Assembly: GCA_013334485.1 (NCBI GenBank)
Contig: JAAXXL010000003.1
Span: forward strand, 1-64,000
DNA length: 64,000 nt
Origin: Chlorobiaceae bacterium
Lineage (GTDB): Bacteria; Bacteroidota; Chlorobiia; Chlorobiales; Chlorobiaceae
Direction of reading: 5' to 3'
This document shows positions 52,521 to 63,319 of this stretch, in pieces. Positions within the stretch are counted from its first letter, which is position 1; each line of letters opens with the position of its first letter. The notes under the pieces are model-generated. The model worked only from the letters and a program-made list of their open reading frames with translations. It was not told where the DNA came from and searched no databases. Made by a program: the position numbers and the translations under genes.

Positions 52521-52545
52521 TGGCGAAAAATGGGAAAAAATGGGA
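52521..52545 (+). promoter_or_regulatory. MraZ operator (three TGGGN-type repeats)
   Basis: TGGCG, TGGGA and TGGGA start at 52521, 52531 and 52541, that is exactly 10 bp apart with 5-base spacers. This is the known arrangement of MraZ boxes in front of dcw clusters. It lies 85-109 bp before mraZ, so autoregulation of the cluster is expected. Confidence 0.85.
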
Positions 52546-52629
52546 GCGATTGTTCGCTTTCGCTTGGTTATTCTTTTTTTATGCCGGTCAAGGGTAATAT
52601 TTTCAACAGAAGCTAACTGAGTTGCCATA

Positions 52630-53100
52630 ATGGCGGGCTTTATTGGAAAAGAGATACATGCCGTCGATGAAAAAGGGCGACTGATGATTCCTGTCAGGTT
52701 TCGACGCAAGTTCGGCCGTTCCATAGATGAGGGCTCCGATGAGATTGCCTGCGGGCCGATCGAAGAACTCTATATCCTGAAGGCTCCCGACCACTCTCTT
52801 GAGCTTTATGAGCCGTTCATCTGGAGCGGTATACAGAAAACCATCTCTGCTCTTTCGGATTTCAATCCCGAAGAGCGCCTCCTGAAGACCTTGATGTATG
52901 AAAGCCTTGAAATCGTTACCCTTGACCGACAGGGCAGGATTGCCCTCTCAAGGGAGTTTCTTGATCATGCAGGTATTTCGGGGGATGTTGTGATTATCGG
53001 GGCCGATACAAAAATGATTGTCTGGGATCCAAAGCAGTTGTCAGCCGTGCTTCATGAGAGCGCTGGGCGTTTTCCATCACTTGCCAAAAGGTATTTTTAG
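52630..53100 (+). CDS. mraZ: Transcriptional regulator MraZ
   Basis: First gene of the dcw cluster (156 aa). Two SpoVT-AbrB-like halves: EIHAVDEKGRLMIPVRFRRK and SLEIVTLDRQGRIALSREFL, each with the conserved D(E/R)xGRxxIP pattern. It represses or tunes its own cluster through the repeats upstream. Confidence 0.95.
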   Translation: MAGFIGKEIHAVDEKGRLMIPVRFRRKFGRSIDEGSDEIACGPIEELYILKAPDHSLELYEPFIWSGIQKTISALSDFNPEERLLKTLMYESLEIVTLDRQGRIALSREFLDHAGISGDVVIIGADTKMIVWDPKQLSAVLHESAGRFPSLAKRYF

Positions 53101-53105
53101 CGGCG

Positions 53106-54095
53106 ATGGCACAGAATACCTTTCACGTGCCGGTACTTGCCGATGAAATTGTTGCTTTTCTTGTGCGAAAGCCGGGAATCTATGTTGACGGGACACTCGG
53201 GGGTGGTGGTCATTCAGGGGCATTTCTCCGGGCACTTCATCAGGCGGGATATATCGAGGGATCTCTGCTTATCGGCATTGACCAGGACGATGCCGCCCTC
53301 ATGCAGGCTGCCGATACGCTCAGGGAGTTCGAGCCCTTCACCGTGCTGGTCAAGGCGAATTTTGAGGAGATTTCAAGTGTGATCGAGAGTGTATGCTCCA
53401 AAAGAAACCTGGCTCCGAAGGTGTCGGGCATTCTGCTGGATCTCGGAGTTTCATCCTTTCAGATTGACAGTGCGGAGCGGGGGTTCAGCTATCTGCGCAA
53501 TGGGCCGCTTGATATGCGAATGGACAGCACAGCACCGTTCTCTGCGGCAGAGATTGTCAACACCAGTGCAGAGCGGGAGCTTGCAACTATTTTTTACCGA
53601 TATGGAGAGGAGCCCAGAAGCAGGGCTATTTCGAGGGCGATTGTAGCCTATCGTCAGAAACACGGACCAATCAGCGATACAGAGGAGCTTGCCGGCATTA
53701 TCCGTTCTATTGCCTACGGGGGCGACAATGTCATCAAAACTCTTTCGAGGGTTTTTCAGGCTCTCCGAATAGCGGTAAACCGTGAACTTGATGTGCTTCG
53801 CGAAGCACTTTGTGACGGGATTGAATCGCTTGAAGATCATGGACGAATGGCGGTCATCAGCTATCATTCGCTTGAAGACCGTATTGTGAAAACCGTTTTT
53901 GCTGATCAAGCCCGCGAAGATTGGGGGCCAAAAGGGGTTGCGTTGCGCGAGCCGCTCAAGCGAGGATCGATAAAACTCATTACCCGAAAGCCGCTGGTCG
54001 CTTCAGCCGGGGAGACGGCTTCAAATTCAAGGGCAAGAAGTGCAAAGTTGAGAGTGATTGAAAAAAATCCTGCGGGAGGTTCCAGTGAGCACTGA
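53106..54095 (+). CDS. rsmH: 16S rRNA m4C1402 methyltransferase RsmH
   Basis: A SAM-dependent N4-methyltransferase (329 aa). HVPVLADEIVAFL opens it, YVDGTLGGGGHSGAFL is the SAM loop, and ILLDLGVSSFQIDSAERGFSY, GPLDMRMD and ISYHSLEDRIVK are diagnostic. Five bases after mraZ and overlapping ftsL by 11 bp. Confidence 0.97.
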   Translation: MAQNTFHVPVLADEIVAFLVRKPGIYVDGTLGGGGHSGAFLRALHQAGYIEGSLLIGIDQDDAALMQAADTLREFEPFTVLVKANFEEISSVIESVCSKRNLAPKVSGILLDLGVSSFQIDSAERGFSYLRNGPLDMRMDSTAPFSAAEIVNTSAERELATIFYRYGEEPRSRAISRAIVAYRQKHGPISDTEELAGIIRSIAYGGDNVIKTLSRVFQALRIAVNRELDVLREALCDGIESLEDHGRMAVISYHSLEDRIVKTVFADQAREDWGPKGVALREPLKRGSIKLITRKPLVASAGETASNSRARSAKLRVIEKNPAGGSSEH

Positions 54096-54573
54096 TAACA
54101 TCATGATCTCTTCCCTGAAAAAATTGCAGGCTGCGGCCATGAGGCTTAAAGGGAGGGCGGCTGACCGTCAGTTTGCTCCGGTCAGGGAAGTTGAGCCCTT
54201 TGCTGCGGGAAAATCCACTCCGGAAGATTTGCTTTCGGGCTTGTCCGGCAGTGCGGTAAATGCCAATGGGTTGAAAGATTCTTTCGGCGAAACGGCTGAT
54301 TTTGACTTTGCATCATTGTTGCGGTTGCGCTCTTTTTTGTACCTTCTTGCCGGAACCGTTGTCTTCCTTTTTCAGATCAACAATACCCTTTCGATAATCA
54401 ATCTCGCCAGAGAGAATGAGCGTCTCAGGGAGCAGATTCAGATGACCACGAGCGTGATTACTGCCCAGGAACTCAAAGTGCATGAACTGCACAGCATCCA
54501 TAATATTGTGCAAACTGCTGAAGCTCTTGGTTTGATGGCCTCTTGTGAACCTTCGGTCAAACTTGTGAAATAG
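54085..54573 (+). CDS. ftsL: FtsL-like cell division protein
   Basis: A bitopic division protein (162 aa) identified by position and topology. A basic cytosolic segment with a 60-residue low-similarity region precedes the TM (about 82-98, SFLYLLAGTVVFLF), then a coiled coil (ARENERLREQIQ) and a C-terminal periplasmic part. GTG 54085 is chosen for the GGGAGG five bases upstream. The N-terminal extension is longer than in E. coli FtsL. Sequence identity to FtsL is weak, so the name rests on context. Confidence 0.7.
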   Translation: MSTDNIMISSLKKLQAAAMRLKGRAADRQFAPVREVEPFAAGKSTPEDLLSGLSGSAVNANGLKDSFGETADFDFASLLRLRSFLYLLAGTVVFLFQINNTLSIINLARENERLREQIQMTTSVITAQELKVHELHSIHNIVQTAEALGLMASCEPSVKLVK

Positions 54574-54604
54574 ATGTTCTCCCACGATCTCAACAGGTGC
54601 CCTT

Positions 54605-56626
54605 ATGAGTGAAGCGCAGAACACAAACCGGCCAAATGAACATGAGTTCGGGTGGCGGCTCGGAGTGGTGGTTCTCATCTATTCTGCCTTTATAGCTGCA
54701 ATCATCGGCATGCTGCTCAGTATTCAGGTTATCAATGTCAACAAATACAGGAAAAAAGCAGCCCGTCAGTACGAGCGGGTGGTTACCGAGACTGCGCAGC
54801 GGGGCGTTATACTTGACCGTCACTCGCGTATGCTTGCCGAGAGTATTGAGTCGGTCTCGTTTTATGCCAATCCGGCAATTGTCAGAAAGTCCCCTTTATT
54901 TGATGCAAAGGGCAAGGCGGTCATAGACAGGAAAACCGGCAGGCAGAAAACTTTTGATAACTCAGCAAAAGTGGCAACCCTTTTTTCCCGTCATCTCGGG
55001 GTTAACCGGTTGGTGATCGTCAGTGCGTTGAGAAAACCGAAAGGTGTTATTGTCCTCGGGCGTAAAATCCCCGTTGCACGTGCACTCCCGCTCATGCAGG
55101 AGAAGTATCCCGGAGTCTGGTTTGACAAGGAGCAGCAGCGCTACTACCTCAATGTTGCCGCTCAGGTGATCGGCTTTACCGACAGTAAAAACGAGGGGAG
55201 CAGCGGCCTTGAACTACAGCTCAACAAGGCCTTGAAAGGTCGTGACGGCACAAGAATATTTCAGCGATCCGCCACAGGTGTCCGATATCCGGCACCTGAT
55301 GCAACGCAGCTTGACCCGATTAAAGGCAACACGGTTCAGTTGACTCTCGATGCTGATGTTCAGAGTATTGTTGAAGATGAGCTGACAAAAGCCGTTGAGC
55401 GCTTTAATGCCGATGCGGCAGCAAGTATTGTCATGGATGTGCGTACCGGTGAGATTATTGCTATGGCCAACAATCCGGTTTTTGACCTTAATCAGAGAGG
55501 AACATGGACTCCGGAGCGCTCCCGTAACCGTGCGGTAACAGACAGCTATGAGCCGGGATCAACCTTCAAGCTGGTTATGGCGGCAGCCGGAACCGAGGTT
55601 CTGAAAAGAAAAGCGAGTGATATTGTCTTTGCCAATAATGGCGCGATGCCGATCTATAATCTCTGCATTCGGGATCATGAGTCATATGGCAATATCACCT
55701 TCCGTGAGGCGATCATGTACTCAAGCAATATTGTGGCAGCAAAAACAGCCATGGCGGTCGGAAGTGAAAAGTTCAATGCCTATACAAGAAATTTCGGCTT
55801 TGGCGTTAAAACAGGAGTTGGGCTGACCGGTGAGTCGCCCGGAAGGGTTCGTCCGCTTGCCCGTTGGGACAAAACGACACTCCCGTGGATGGGATACGGC
55901 TATCAGGTCATGACAACGCCGCTGCAGATTCTTCAGGCCTATGCTGCTGTTGCAAATGGTGGAGCCCTGATGAGGCCGTTTATTATCAAGAAGGTTATTG
56001 ATGCCGATGGAAAGGTGGTTAGCGAGACGGTTCCGGAAAAAGTGCGCCAGGTGATTACTCCCGAAACCGCCAAATATATAGGCCGGGAGTATTTCAAGGC
56101 GGTTGTTGACAGCGGAACGGCAAAGAGCGCATCGGTGCCGGGCATAACTGTTGCAGGCAAAACGGGAACGGCAAGGCGCGCCGCAGGAGGTTCCTATGCT
56201 AACCCTGTTTATGTCTCTTCTTTTGTCGGATATTTTCCTGTTGAGTCGCCCCTTTACGCCATTATCGTCCTTGTTGAAAATCCCAGAACGGCCTACTATG
56301 CGGCCACGGTTGCTGCGCCTGTCTTTTCAAGTGTTGCCTCAAGAATGATCGCCTGTTCGGAAGAGATGCAGAAAAATCTTGCCTTCCGTTCGCCTCAACA
56401 GAGCATTATTGAGTCGCCGAAAGCCGTTGCTGTGCCTCAGCTTGTCGGGCTAAGGGGACGGGATGCCCGGCGGATGCTGAAGTGGCTCAAGCTTGAAATG
56501 GAGTATTCGGGAGATCTTGACGGAGTTGTTGCCACCCAGAGTGTTCTTCCCGGTAAAATGGTTGAACTCGAGCGGACTATACGGGTGAGCATTTCCCAGG
56601 CCAGGAGTAACCGGAAAATATTATGA
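54605..56626 (+). CDS. ftsI: Division transpeptidase PBP3/FtsI with PASTA domain
   Basis: A class B penicillin-binding protein (673 aa). N-terminal TM (about 22-44), dimerisation region (RGVILDRHSRMLAESI), and transpeptidase domain with Ser-Lys YEPGSTFKLV, MYSSNIVA (SxN) and VAGKTGTARR (KTG). A single PASTA-like domain (PQLVGLRGRDARRML ... VLPGKMVE) ends it. The stop overlaps murE by ATGA. Confidence 0.95.
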   Translation: MSEAQNTNRPNEHEFGWRLGVVVLIYSAFIAAIIGMLLSIQVINVNKYRKKAARQYERVVTETAQRGVILDRHSRMLAESIESVSFYANPAIVRKSPLFDAKGKAVIDRKTGRQKTFDNSAKVATLFSRHLGVNRLVIVSALRKPKGVIVLGRKIPVARALPLMQEKYPGVWFDKEQQRYYLNVAAQVIGFTDSKNEGSSGLELQLNKALKGRDGTRIFQRSATGVRYPAPDATQLDPIKGNTVQLTLDADVQSIVEDELTKAVERFNADAAASIVMDVRTGEIIAMANNPVFDLNQRGTWTPERSRNRAVTDSYEPGSTFKLVMAAAGTEVLKRKASDIVFANNGAMPIYNLCIRDHESYGNITFREAIMYSSNIVAAKTAMAVGSEKFNAYTRNFGFGVKTGVGLTGESPGRVRPLARWDKTTLPWMGYGYQVMTTPLQILQAYAAVANGGALMRPFIIKKVIDADGKVVSETVPEKVRQVITPETAKYIGREYFKAVVDSGTAKSASVPGITVAGKTGTARRAAGGSYANPVYVSSFVGYFPVESPLYAIIVLVENPRTAYYAATVAAPVFSSVASRMIACSEEMQKNLAFRSPQQSIIESPKAVAVPQLVGLRGRDARRMLKWLKLEMEYSGDLDGVVATQSVLPGKMVELERTIRVSISQARSNRKIL

Positions 56627-58185
56627 GCAGCGCCCCAAAGCATCCAGGCATTCGTCAGGTGCCGCTTGAAGAGTTGCTGCAAGCCGTCACCGCTCTGGAG
56701 CTGAAGGGAACCATCCCGGCTTCATCGCTCGTTACGCTTGTCACCAGTGACTCGCGAGAGCTGATCCCCGGATCGATGTTTGTTGCTGTAAAGGGATATT
56801 GTACTGATGGGCACCATTTTATCAAAAGCGCAGTCGAGCGCGGGGCGGTTGCCGTTATCTGCGAGGAGTTTCCTTCGGAAAATGAGCCGGGAGTGCTCTT
56901 TATCAGAGTTGCTGATGCACGCATCGGGCTGGCTGAGGCGGCAAGAATCTTTTACGGCAAGGCCTCCGACCAGTTGATGATTATTGGCGTTACCGGTACC
57001 AACGGTAAAACTACGACTTCAAAGCTGATTACCTCAATGCTCAACGCCCGGGGGATCTCTTCCGGTTATATCGGAACCAACCTCTGTACCATGGCCCAGA
57101 GGGAGATTCCTCTTGACCGCACGACCCCTGAGGCGCATGGCCTCCATGCCCTTTTCCGGCAGATGGTTGAGTGCGGATGCCGGGCTGTGGTGATGGAGGT
57201 ATCCTCTCATGCGCTTATGCTGAAGAGGGTGCACGGCCTCCGGTTTCATGCTGCGGTCTTTACCAATCTGACACGGGAGCACCTTGACTTTCATGAAACC
57301 ATGGAGGCCTACGGCTCTGCAAAGCAACTGCTTTTTGATCAGCTTTCTCCCGAAGGGTTTGCGGTTTTCAACAGTGATGACCCTGCGGCAGCGTTGATGG
57401 CTTCAAGGGTAGCGGTCGACAAAATATACTGCTGTACTCTCCAGCCGGGATCCAGTTCCATTCCAGCATGTTCACGGCTGTTTTTTGCAGATATTATGCA
57501 AAGTTCGATTGCCTCAAGCCGGGTGGCCCTGCATTTTCAAGAGGAGGTGGTTTCGATGGAGATCCTCCTCCCGGGCAGCTTCAATGTCATGAATATGCTT
57601 GAAGCCGCAGCGGTTGGTGCTGGAATGGGTATAGCTCCTGATGCCATTTGCGGAGCCCTTTCGGCGGTCTCTTTTGTCGAGGGAAGAATGGAGCGGGTTG
57701 CTGAGAGTGGTGCAGGCGGTACGGCATTTGTTGATTATGCGCACACACCCGATGCACTTTTTCATACGCTTTCAACCTTGAAGGAGCTTAAAGGTGAGCA
57801 CTCACGCCTTGTTGTGGTTTTTGGTTGCGGCGGAAACCGGGATCGATCAAAACGATCTGCAATGGGCCGGATTGCCTCGGAACTTGCCGATGAGGTTATC
57901 ATTACCTCCGATAATCCGCGAGATGAGGATCCTGAAGCTATTCTTGATGAAATAGAGCGGGGAATGGAAGGGTCACAATTCATGAGAATCAGTGATCGTA
58001 AAGAGGCTATCAAAAAGGGGATTTCACTGCTTCAAAAAGGAGACGTGCTTCTTGTAGCCGGAAAAGGACATGAAAAATATCAGGAGGTTGCCGGACGGAA
58101 GGAGTTCTTTTCCGATCGGGAGAGCCTGTTAACTGCCATAGAAGAGAGTCGTGCAGGAAAACCGCAGAAGGAGAGTCAAGGATGA
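56623..58185 (+). CDS. murE: UDP-MurNAc-tripeptide synthetase (mDAP) MurE
   Basis: Adds meso-DAP to UDP-MurNAc-L-Ala-D-Glu (520 aa). The ATP site is GVTGTNGKTTTSKLI; STSHALMLKRV-like EVSSHALMLKRVHGL and the DNPR motif (TSDNPRDEDP) specify meso-diaminopimelate rather than lysine, matching dapD at 18.9 kb. Overlaps ftsI and murF by four bases each. Confidence 0.96.
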   Translation: MSSAPKHPGIRQVPLEELLQAVTALELKGTIPASSLVTLVTSDSRELIPGSMFVAVKGYCTDGHHFIKSAVERGAVAVICEEFPSENEPGVLFIRVADARIGLAEAARIFYGKASDQLMIIGVTGTNGKTTTSKLITSMLNARGISSGYIGTNLCTMAQREIPLDRTTPEAHGLHALFRQMVECGCRAVVMEVSSHALMLKRVHGLRFHAAVFTNLTREHLDFHETMEAYGSAKQLLFDQLSPEGFAVFNSDDPAAALMASRVAVDKIYCCTLQPGSSSIPACSRLFFADIMQSSIASSRVALHFQEEVVSMEILLPGSFNVMNMLEAAAVGAGMGIAPDAICGALSAVSFVEGRMERVAESGAGGTAFVDYAHTPDALFHTLSTLKELKGEHSRLVVVFGCGGNRDRSKRSAMGRIASELADEVIITSDNPRDEDPEAILDEIERGMEGSQFMRISDRKEAIKKGISLLQKGDVLLVAGKGHEKYQEVAGRKEFFSDRESLLTAIEESRAGKPQKESQG

Positions 58186-59603
58186 AAGGGGTGCTCAATG
58201 TTGATGATCTCCGCAAGATCGGAGAGGTTGTTTCAGGGGCAGGCGCCCCTCCTCCCCTCACGATGACGGGGCCGGTAGTTGTTATTGATTCCCGTGAGGT
58301 AAAGGGCGGCGAGATATTTATTGCCCTGAAAGGAGCGCGAACCGATGGCCACTGCTACGTCAGCACTGTCTTCAGTCAGGGGGCAGAGTGGGTTATGGTC
58401 AGTCGTGAGTGGTATGAAAAAGAGGGCTCACCGCTTCCGCCTGACGGCAAAGGGTTTATTGTTACGGTTGATCCTGTTGCAGGGCTCCAGCAGCTTGCTT
58501 CGATCTATCGAAATACGTTCTCCATTCCTGTTGTGGCTATTGGAGGAAGCAATGGAAAGACCACAACAAAAGAGATGGTCGCATCGGTACTTGCAACCGG
58601 ATTCAGGGTTCATATGAGCCAGGGGAACAGGAACAACCATCTTGGCGTACCTCTTACCCTGCTTCAGTTACGGCCTGATACCGGCATTGCCGTTGTTGAG
58701 GTGGGAATAAATCATCCGGGAGAGATGGCCGAGCTTACCGCTATTGCCTGCCCCACCCATGGTCTGTTGACCAACATAGGCCATGAGCACCTGGAGTTTC
58801 TGATTGATCTTGATGGTGTAGCAGCAGCGGAAACACAGCTTTTCGACTATCTGCGCGAGAGCGGTGGAACCGCTTTTGTAAACGGCGATGATTCGCGGCT
58901 TGCCGCTGCCGCAGAGGCGCTTGAAGGGCCGCTCATCTACGGAACGGCTGCCGTAGAGGGCAGTCTCTGCTGGGCAAGCGGAGTTGTTGTGGAAAACGAT
59001 GGACGTATCTCTTTTGTTTTGTGTTCAGAGGGCGGAAATGAAGCGGTTACCCTCAACTTTACAGGAAAGCACAATGTGATCAATGCGGTTGCCGCAGCGG
59101 CTGTCGGCCTTCATTTCGGTCTTTCGCTTCGGTGTATCAAAGAGGGGCTTGAAGGGCTGGTTCCTGCTCCGGGCTGGAAACGGCTCGAAGTGATGGACGC
59201 ATGCGGAATCAGAATTCTCAATGATACCTATAATGCCAACTCCGACTCAATGCGTCTGGCTGTTGATGCCCTTTGTGATCTTCCCTGCGAAGGACAGCGC
59301 ATCGCGGTTCTTGGCGATATGCTTGAACTCGGTGCCGCCGGAGAGGTTGAACATGAAACTATTGGCCGTTATATTCACCAGAGCAGTGTTGACATGCTCT
59401 TTGTTTATGGAGAGAAAGCCCGATTGATCTGCCGGGAGGCACCGCGCTGCTGCCGGGGTCAATTTTCGACTCACGAAGAGCTGCTGGGCGCCCTGATTGA
59501 CGTTGTGCAGGATGGGGACGCGCTTCTTTTCAAGGGGTCAAGGGGGATGAAGCTCGAGCGAGTGGTCGAGTTACTCATTAACGTACGAACCAAAACCAGG
59601 TAA
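58182..59603 (+). CDS. murF: UDP-MurNAc-pentapeptide synthetase MurF
   Basis: Adds D-Ala-D-Ala (473 aa). ATP loop [32 protein letters not shown] and [15 protein letters not shown], then [17 protein letters not shown] are MurF signatures. Overlaps murE; mraY follows by 8 bp. Confidence 0.96.
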   Translation: MKGVLNVDDLRKIGEVVSGAGAPPPLTMTGPVVVIDSREVKGGEIFIALKGARTDGHCYVSTVFSQGAEWVMVSREWYEKEGSPLPPDGKGFIVTVDPVAGLQQLASIYRNTFSIPVVAIGGSNGKTTTKEMVASVLATGFRVHMSQGNRNNHLGVPLTLLQLRPDTGIAVVEVGINHPGEMAELTAIACPTHGLLTNIGHEHLEFLIDLDGVAAAETQLFDYLRESGGTAFVNGDDSRLAAAAEALEGPLIYGTAAVEGSLCWASGVVVENDGRISFVLCSEGGNEAVTLNFTGKHNVINAVAAAAVGLHFGLSLRCIKEGLEGLVPAPGWKRLEVMDACGIRILNDTYNANSDSMRLAVDALCDLPCEGQRIAVLGDMLELGAAGEVEHETIGRYIHQSSVDMLFVYGEKARLICREAPRCCRGQFSTHEELLGALIDVVQDGDALLFKGSRGMKLERVVELLINVRTKTR

Positions 59604-59611
59604 GATTTACC

Positions 59612-60718
59612 ATGTTCTATTATCTGCTGAAGTACATCAATGATCTTTATCACCCTCCGGTACTTCGGGTTATTGAGTATCTCACCTTCAGGGCAAGTGC
59701 TGCGGCCATTACGGCGCTCCTGATCACCCTGTTCGCAGGGCCGGGATTCATCAACTACCTGAAATCCCGAATTATTGAGCCGATCAAGGAGGAGGCCCCT
59801 CCAGAGCACAGGAAGAAAAAAGCGGTTCCGACAATGGGCGGGCTGCTTATTATTTTTTCCATAGAGGTCTCGGTTCTGCTTTGGTCCAAATTCAATGATC
59901 CGCATGTCTGGCTGATTATGCTGGCCGTGCTCTGGATGGGTGTCATCGGCTTTATTGATGACTACCGGAAGGTGGTGCTTAAAATCAAGGGGGGCCTTTC
60001 GGCTCGTTACAAGCTTATCGGCCAGGTCTCACTGGGGTTGGTGATAGGGCTCTATACCTGGTATGACCCGGCATTTTCCGTGCTTCTTTCCACGACAACC
60101 GTGCCGTTTTTCAAGCATCTGACTATCGATTACGGGATTTTTTATATCCCTATGGTCATTTTTATCATTACTGCGGTTTCCAATGCTGTGAACCTGACCG
60201 ACGGGCTTGACGGGCTCTCTTCCGGCAGTTCTGCTATTGTGGTTATGGGTCTGGGCGGCTTCTCCTATCTTGCTGGTAATGCGGTCTATGCCAGCTATCT
60301 CAATATCCCCTTTATCGCCGGAGGCGGCGAGATTGCCGTGGTCTGCATGGCTATTGTGATGGCCTGTGTCGGTTTTTTATGGTTCAACTCCAACCCTGCC
60401 GAAATTTTCATGGGTGATACCGGTTCGCTTGCCCTTGGCAGCGCTATCGGGGTTATCGCACTTCTTATCAAGCAGGAGCTGCTCCTGCCGATTATGGCGG
60501 GTATATTTCTTCTTGAAACCCTTTCAGTCTCGCTTCAGGTGCTCTATTTCAAGTATACGAAAATGCGATTCGGGCAAGGCCGCCGTATTTTTCTTATGGC
60601 GCCGTTGCATCACCATTTTCAATTGAAAGGCTGGGCTGAGCAGAAGATTGTTATCAGGTTCTGGATTGTGACAATTCTCTTTTTTCTTGCCAGCCTTATG
60701 ACCTTAAAACTCAGGTAA
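59612..60718 (+). CDS. mraY: Phospho-MurNAc-pentapeptide translocase MraY
   Basis: A ten-helix enzyme that forms lipid I (368 aa). Catalytic blocks: [41 protein letters not shown] and the His-rich loop [11 protein letters not shown]. All residues for Mg and UDP-MurNAc binding are visible. Confidence 0.97.
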   Translation: MFYYLLKYINDLYHPPVLRVIEYLTFRASAAAITALLITLFAGPGFINYLKSRIIEPIKEEAPPEHRKKKAVPTMGGLLIIFSIEVSVLLWSKFNDPHVWLIMLAVLWMGVIGFIDDYRKVVLKIKGGLSARYKLIGQVSLGLVIGLYTWYDPAFSVLLSTTTVPFFKHLTIDYGIFYIPMVIFIITAVSNAVNLTDGLDGLSSGSSAIVVMGLGGFSYLAGNAVYASYLNIPFIAGGGEIAVVCMAIVMACVGFLWFNSNPAEIFMGDTGSLALGSAIGVIALLIKQELLLPIMAGIFLLETLSVSLQVLYFKYTKMRFGQGRRIFLMAPLHHHFQLKGWAEQKIVIRFWIVTILFFLASLMTLKLR

Positions 60719-60723
60719 GGGCT

Positions 60724-62121
60724 ATGGACGTATCAGGAAAAAAAGTTTCGGTCCTTGGCGGCGCCAAAAGCGGTATTGCGGCTGCAACACTGCTCCGGAA
60801 GAGAGGCGCAGCAGTACTGGTGAGCGAACTGGGGCCGATCGGCTCCGGAGCGAAGCAACTGCTTGAGGATTTGAACATACATTATGAAGAGGAGGGTCAT
60901 TCCGACCGGGTTTATGATGCTGATCTCTGTGTCATCAGCCCCGGTATCCCACCCGGAGCAAGGGTAGTGAAAACCATGCAGGAGAGAGGTATTGCTATCT
61001 ACAGCGAGATTGAGATCGCCGCTCTTTTCTGCCGGGCACGAGTTGTTGGTATAACCGGTACAGACGGTAAAACCACCACGGCTACGCTGATTCATCGTAT
61101 CTGCGAGGCTGACGGCTTGCTTCACGGTTATCGGGCCTACAGTGTCGGCAATATCGGTATCCCCTTCTCTTCGATAGTTCAGGAGATGGCTCCCGGAGAT
61201 GTGGCCGTTGTTGAGTTGAGCAGTTACCAGTTGGAACGCTGCTTTACCTTCAGGCCCGATGTGGCGGTGATAACCAATATTACACCTGATCATCTCGACC
61301 GTTATGAAGGAGATATGAATCGCTATGCCGCTGCGAAATTCAGGATTTATCAGAATCAGGGAGAGAGAGATACGCTTATCTACAATGATGACGACTCCCT
61401 GCTCAGAGAGCATTTTGCCGCTGATTCCGCCAAATTTTCTTTTCAGAGAGTTCCGTTCGGCATGGCCCGGAACGCTGAGGGAGAAGGTTGCGGGCGCACT
61501 GTTTTTCTTGATGGCGACACGGTTGTATTCTGCTCGCCTGCCGGAGAAGAGAAGGTTGTGGAAACTGCGGACTTTCTGAAAGAGAGTTTTCGCGGTCGCC
61601 ACAATATTTATAACGTTCTTGCCGCTGTAGCGGCCTCAAGGGCTCTGGGTATTAACGCGGAGGTTGTTCGTGAAGTGCTTTCGACCTTCAGCGGAGTTGA
61701 GCACCGTCAGGAGCTTGTTCTTACTCTCAATGGTTCCGGCTGGATCAATGATTCAAAGGCCACAAATCTCAATGCCATGCGTCAGGCACTCGAATCGGCA
61801 CCGGGCAGGGTTATTCTCATTGCAGGCGGGAGGGACAAGGGAAATGATTATGCAACAATAGCCGAGCTTGTCCGGAAAAAAGTTGTACTGATTGTCGCTA
61901 TCGGCGAATCAAGGGCAAAGCTTGTTTCAGCTTTTGATGGTTTTGTTCCGGTAAATCCTGCCGATTCGCTCAATGACGCGGTGTTGATTGCCCGCAACGC
62001 GGTGAAGCCGTCAGAGACAGTTCTCTTTTCGCCCGGTTGCGCAAGTTTTGACATGTTCGAAAATTTTGAAGATCGCGGCAGGCAGTTTAAACAATGCGTT
62101 CAACAGTTACCCTCATGCTGA
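60724..62121 (+). CDS. murD: UDP-MurNAc-L-Ala-D-Glu ligase MurD
   Basis: Adds D-Glu (465 aa). The N-terminal Rossmann-like [19 protein letters not shown] loop [35 protein letters not shown], and [18 protein letters not shown] are typical. The 3' end overlaps ftsW by 28 bp. A long antisense frame here is not considered a gene. Confidence 0.96.
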   Translation: MDVSGKKVSVLGGAKSGIAAATLLRKRGAAVLVSELGPIGSGAKQLLEDLNIHYEEEGHSDRVYDADLCVISPGIPPGARVVKTMQERGIAIYSEIEIAALFCRARVVGITGTDGKTTTATLIHRICEADGLLHGYRAYSVGNIGIPFSSIVQEMAPGDVAVVELSSYQLERCFTFRPDVAVITNITPDHLDRYEGDMNRYAAAKFRIYQNQGERDTLIYNDDDSLLREHFAADSAKFSFQRVPFGMARNAEGEGCGRTVFLDGDTVVFCSPAGEEKVVETADFLKESFRGRHNIYNVLAAVAASRALGINAEVVREVLSTFSGVEHRQELVLTLNGSGWINDSKATNLNAMRQALESAPGRVILIAGGRDKGNDYATIAELVRKKVVLIVAIGESRAKLVSAFDGFVPVNPADSLNDAVLIARNAVKPSETVLFSPGCASFDMFENFEDRGRQFKQCVQQLPSC

Positions 62122-63308
62122 ATACGCTTCAACATCAAGTATCCGGAGAGGGGTCTGCTCCTGAAGCGCTTGCACTTCCTACTCGCGGGGAGGGCATTGC
62201 AGGAAAGTTGCTCATGCTCATTGTTGCCATTCTCATGTGTATCGGAGTGGTCGTTGTGTACAGCAGTGGTGCCGGTTGGGCTGAGACCAAATATGCGAGT
62301 ACCGAATATTTTTTATGGAGGCAGCTTACCTTCTCTTTTCTCGGTATTGTTACGATCGTGCTGATTGCCCAGCTTGATTATCATGTGTTCTGGAAAACAA
62401 GCAAGATTATTCTTTTTGCAAGTGTTGTGCTTCTGACCCTTCTTCTTGCCCTGAAAGCGGTTGGTCTTATTTCGGGTGCGGCGCGCTGGATAGGTTTCGG
62501 GCCGCTTAAATTCCAGGTATCCGACCTGGCCAAATATGCCCTGATTTTTCATTTTTCCCGGCTCATCAGCGAAAAACAGGCATATATCAAGGATCTCAAC
62601 AGCTCCTTTTATCCCCTGCTGACCATTCTGATGACAGTTGTTACCCTCGTGGCGCTGGAGCCGAACTTCAGTACGGCGTCGCTTATTGCCATGATCGGCT
62701 TCATGCTGATGTTTATCGGAGGCGTCAGTATCCGTCATCTCATGCTTACGGCACTGCCATTGATCCCTGTTGCGGCTGTTTTTGCCATTGCGGCGCCCTA
62801 CCGTGTAGCCCGTCTGCTCTCATTTTTCAGCGGAGACGAGAAAGGGATGAGCTATCAGGTTGTGCAGGCATTGATCGGCCTTGGAAACGGAGGGCTGTTC
62901 GGGCTCGGAATTGGTGCAAGCAAGCAGCGGCAGCTCTATCTGCCACTCTCCTACAATGATTTTGTCTTTGTTGTTGTCGGTGAGGAGTATGGATTTGTAG
63001 GCGCGCTTGCGGTTATTGCTCTTTTTGCCGGATTTTTCTTCTGCGGTCTTATTATTGCAAAGCATGCCCCCGATAACTTCGGGAAGTATGTAGCAAGCGG
63101 CATAACCATGGCGATCTCTCTCTTTGCTTTTATCAATATTGCGGTAGCCTGCCATTTGCTGCCAACAACCGGTGTTGCACTGCCCTTTATCAGTTATGGT
63201 GGTACCGCACTTCTCTTCAACTCTCTCGGAGTCGGGATTCTTATGAGCATATCCCGATATAAGAAGCGGGAGCTTGGCCGCTCTCTTCAAAACGGTGATA
63301 CTCAATAA
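62094..63308 (+). CDS. ftsW: Septal glycosyltransferase FtsW
   Basis: A SEDS-family peptidoglycan polymerase (404 aa, about ten helices). [50 protein letters not shown] and [14 protein letters not shown] are SEDS motifs. FtsW rather than RodA because of the dcw context with ftsI. An ATG at 62115 is an alternative start. Confidence 0.94.
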   Translation: MRSTVTLMLNTLQHQVSGEGSAPEALALPTRGEGIAGKLLMLIVAILMCIGVVVVYSSGAGWAETKYASTEYFLWRQLTFSFLGIVTIVLIAQLDYHVFWKTSKIILFASVVLLTLLLALKAVGLISGAARWIGFGPLKFQVSDLAKYALIFHFSRLISEKQAYIKDLNSSFYPLLTILMTVVTLVALEPNFSTASLIAMIGFMLMFIGGVSIRHLMLTALPLIPVAAVFAIAAPYRVARLLSFFSGDEKGMSYQVVQALIGLGNGGLFGLGIGASKQRQLYLPLSYNDFVFVVVGEEYGFVGALAVIALFAGFFFCGLIIAKHAPDNFGKYVASGITMAISLFAFINIAVACHLLPTTGVALPFISYGGTALLFNSLGVGILMSISRYKKRELGRSLQNGDTQ

Positions 63309-63319
63309 AGGATGATGCA

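Noticed and set aside
60733-61602. 289-codon open frame antisense to murD
   Set aside because: It lies wholly within a well-supported gene, has no family resemblance, and its residue pattern reflects the codon structure of murD.
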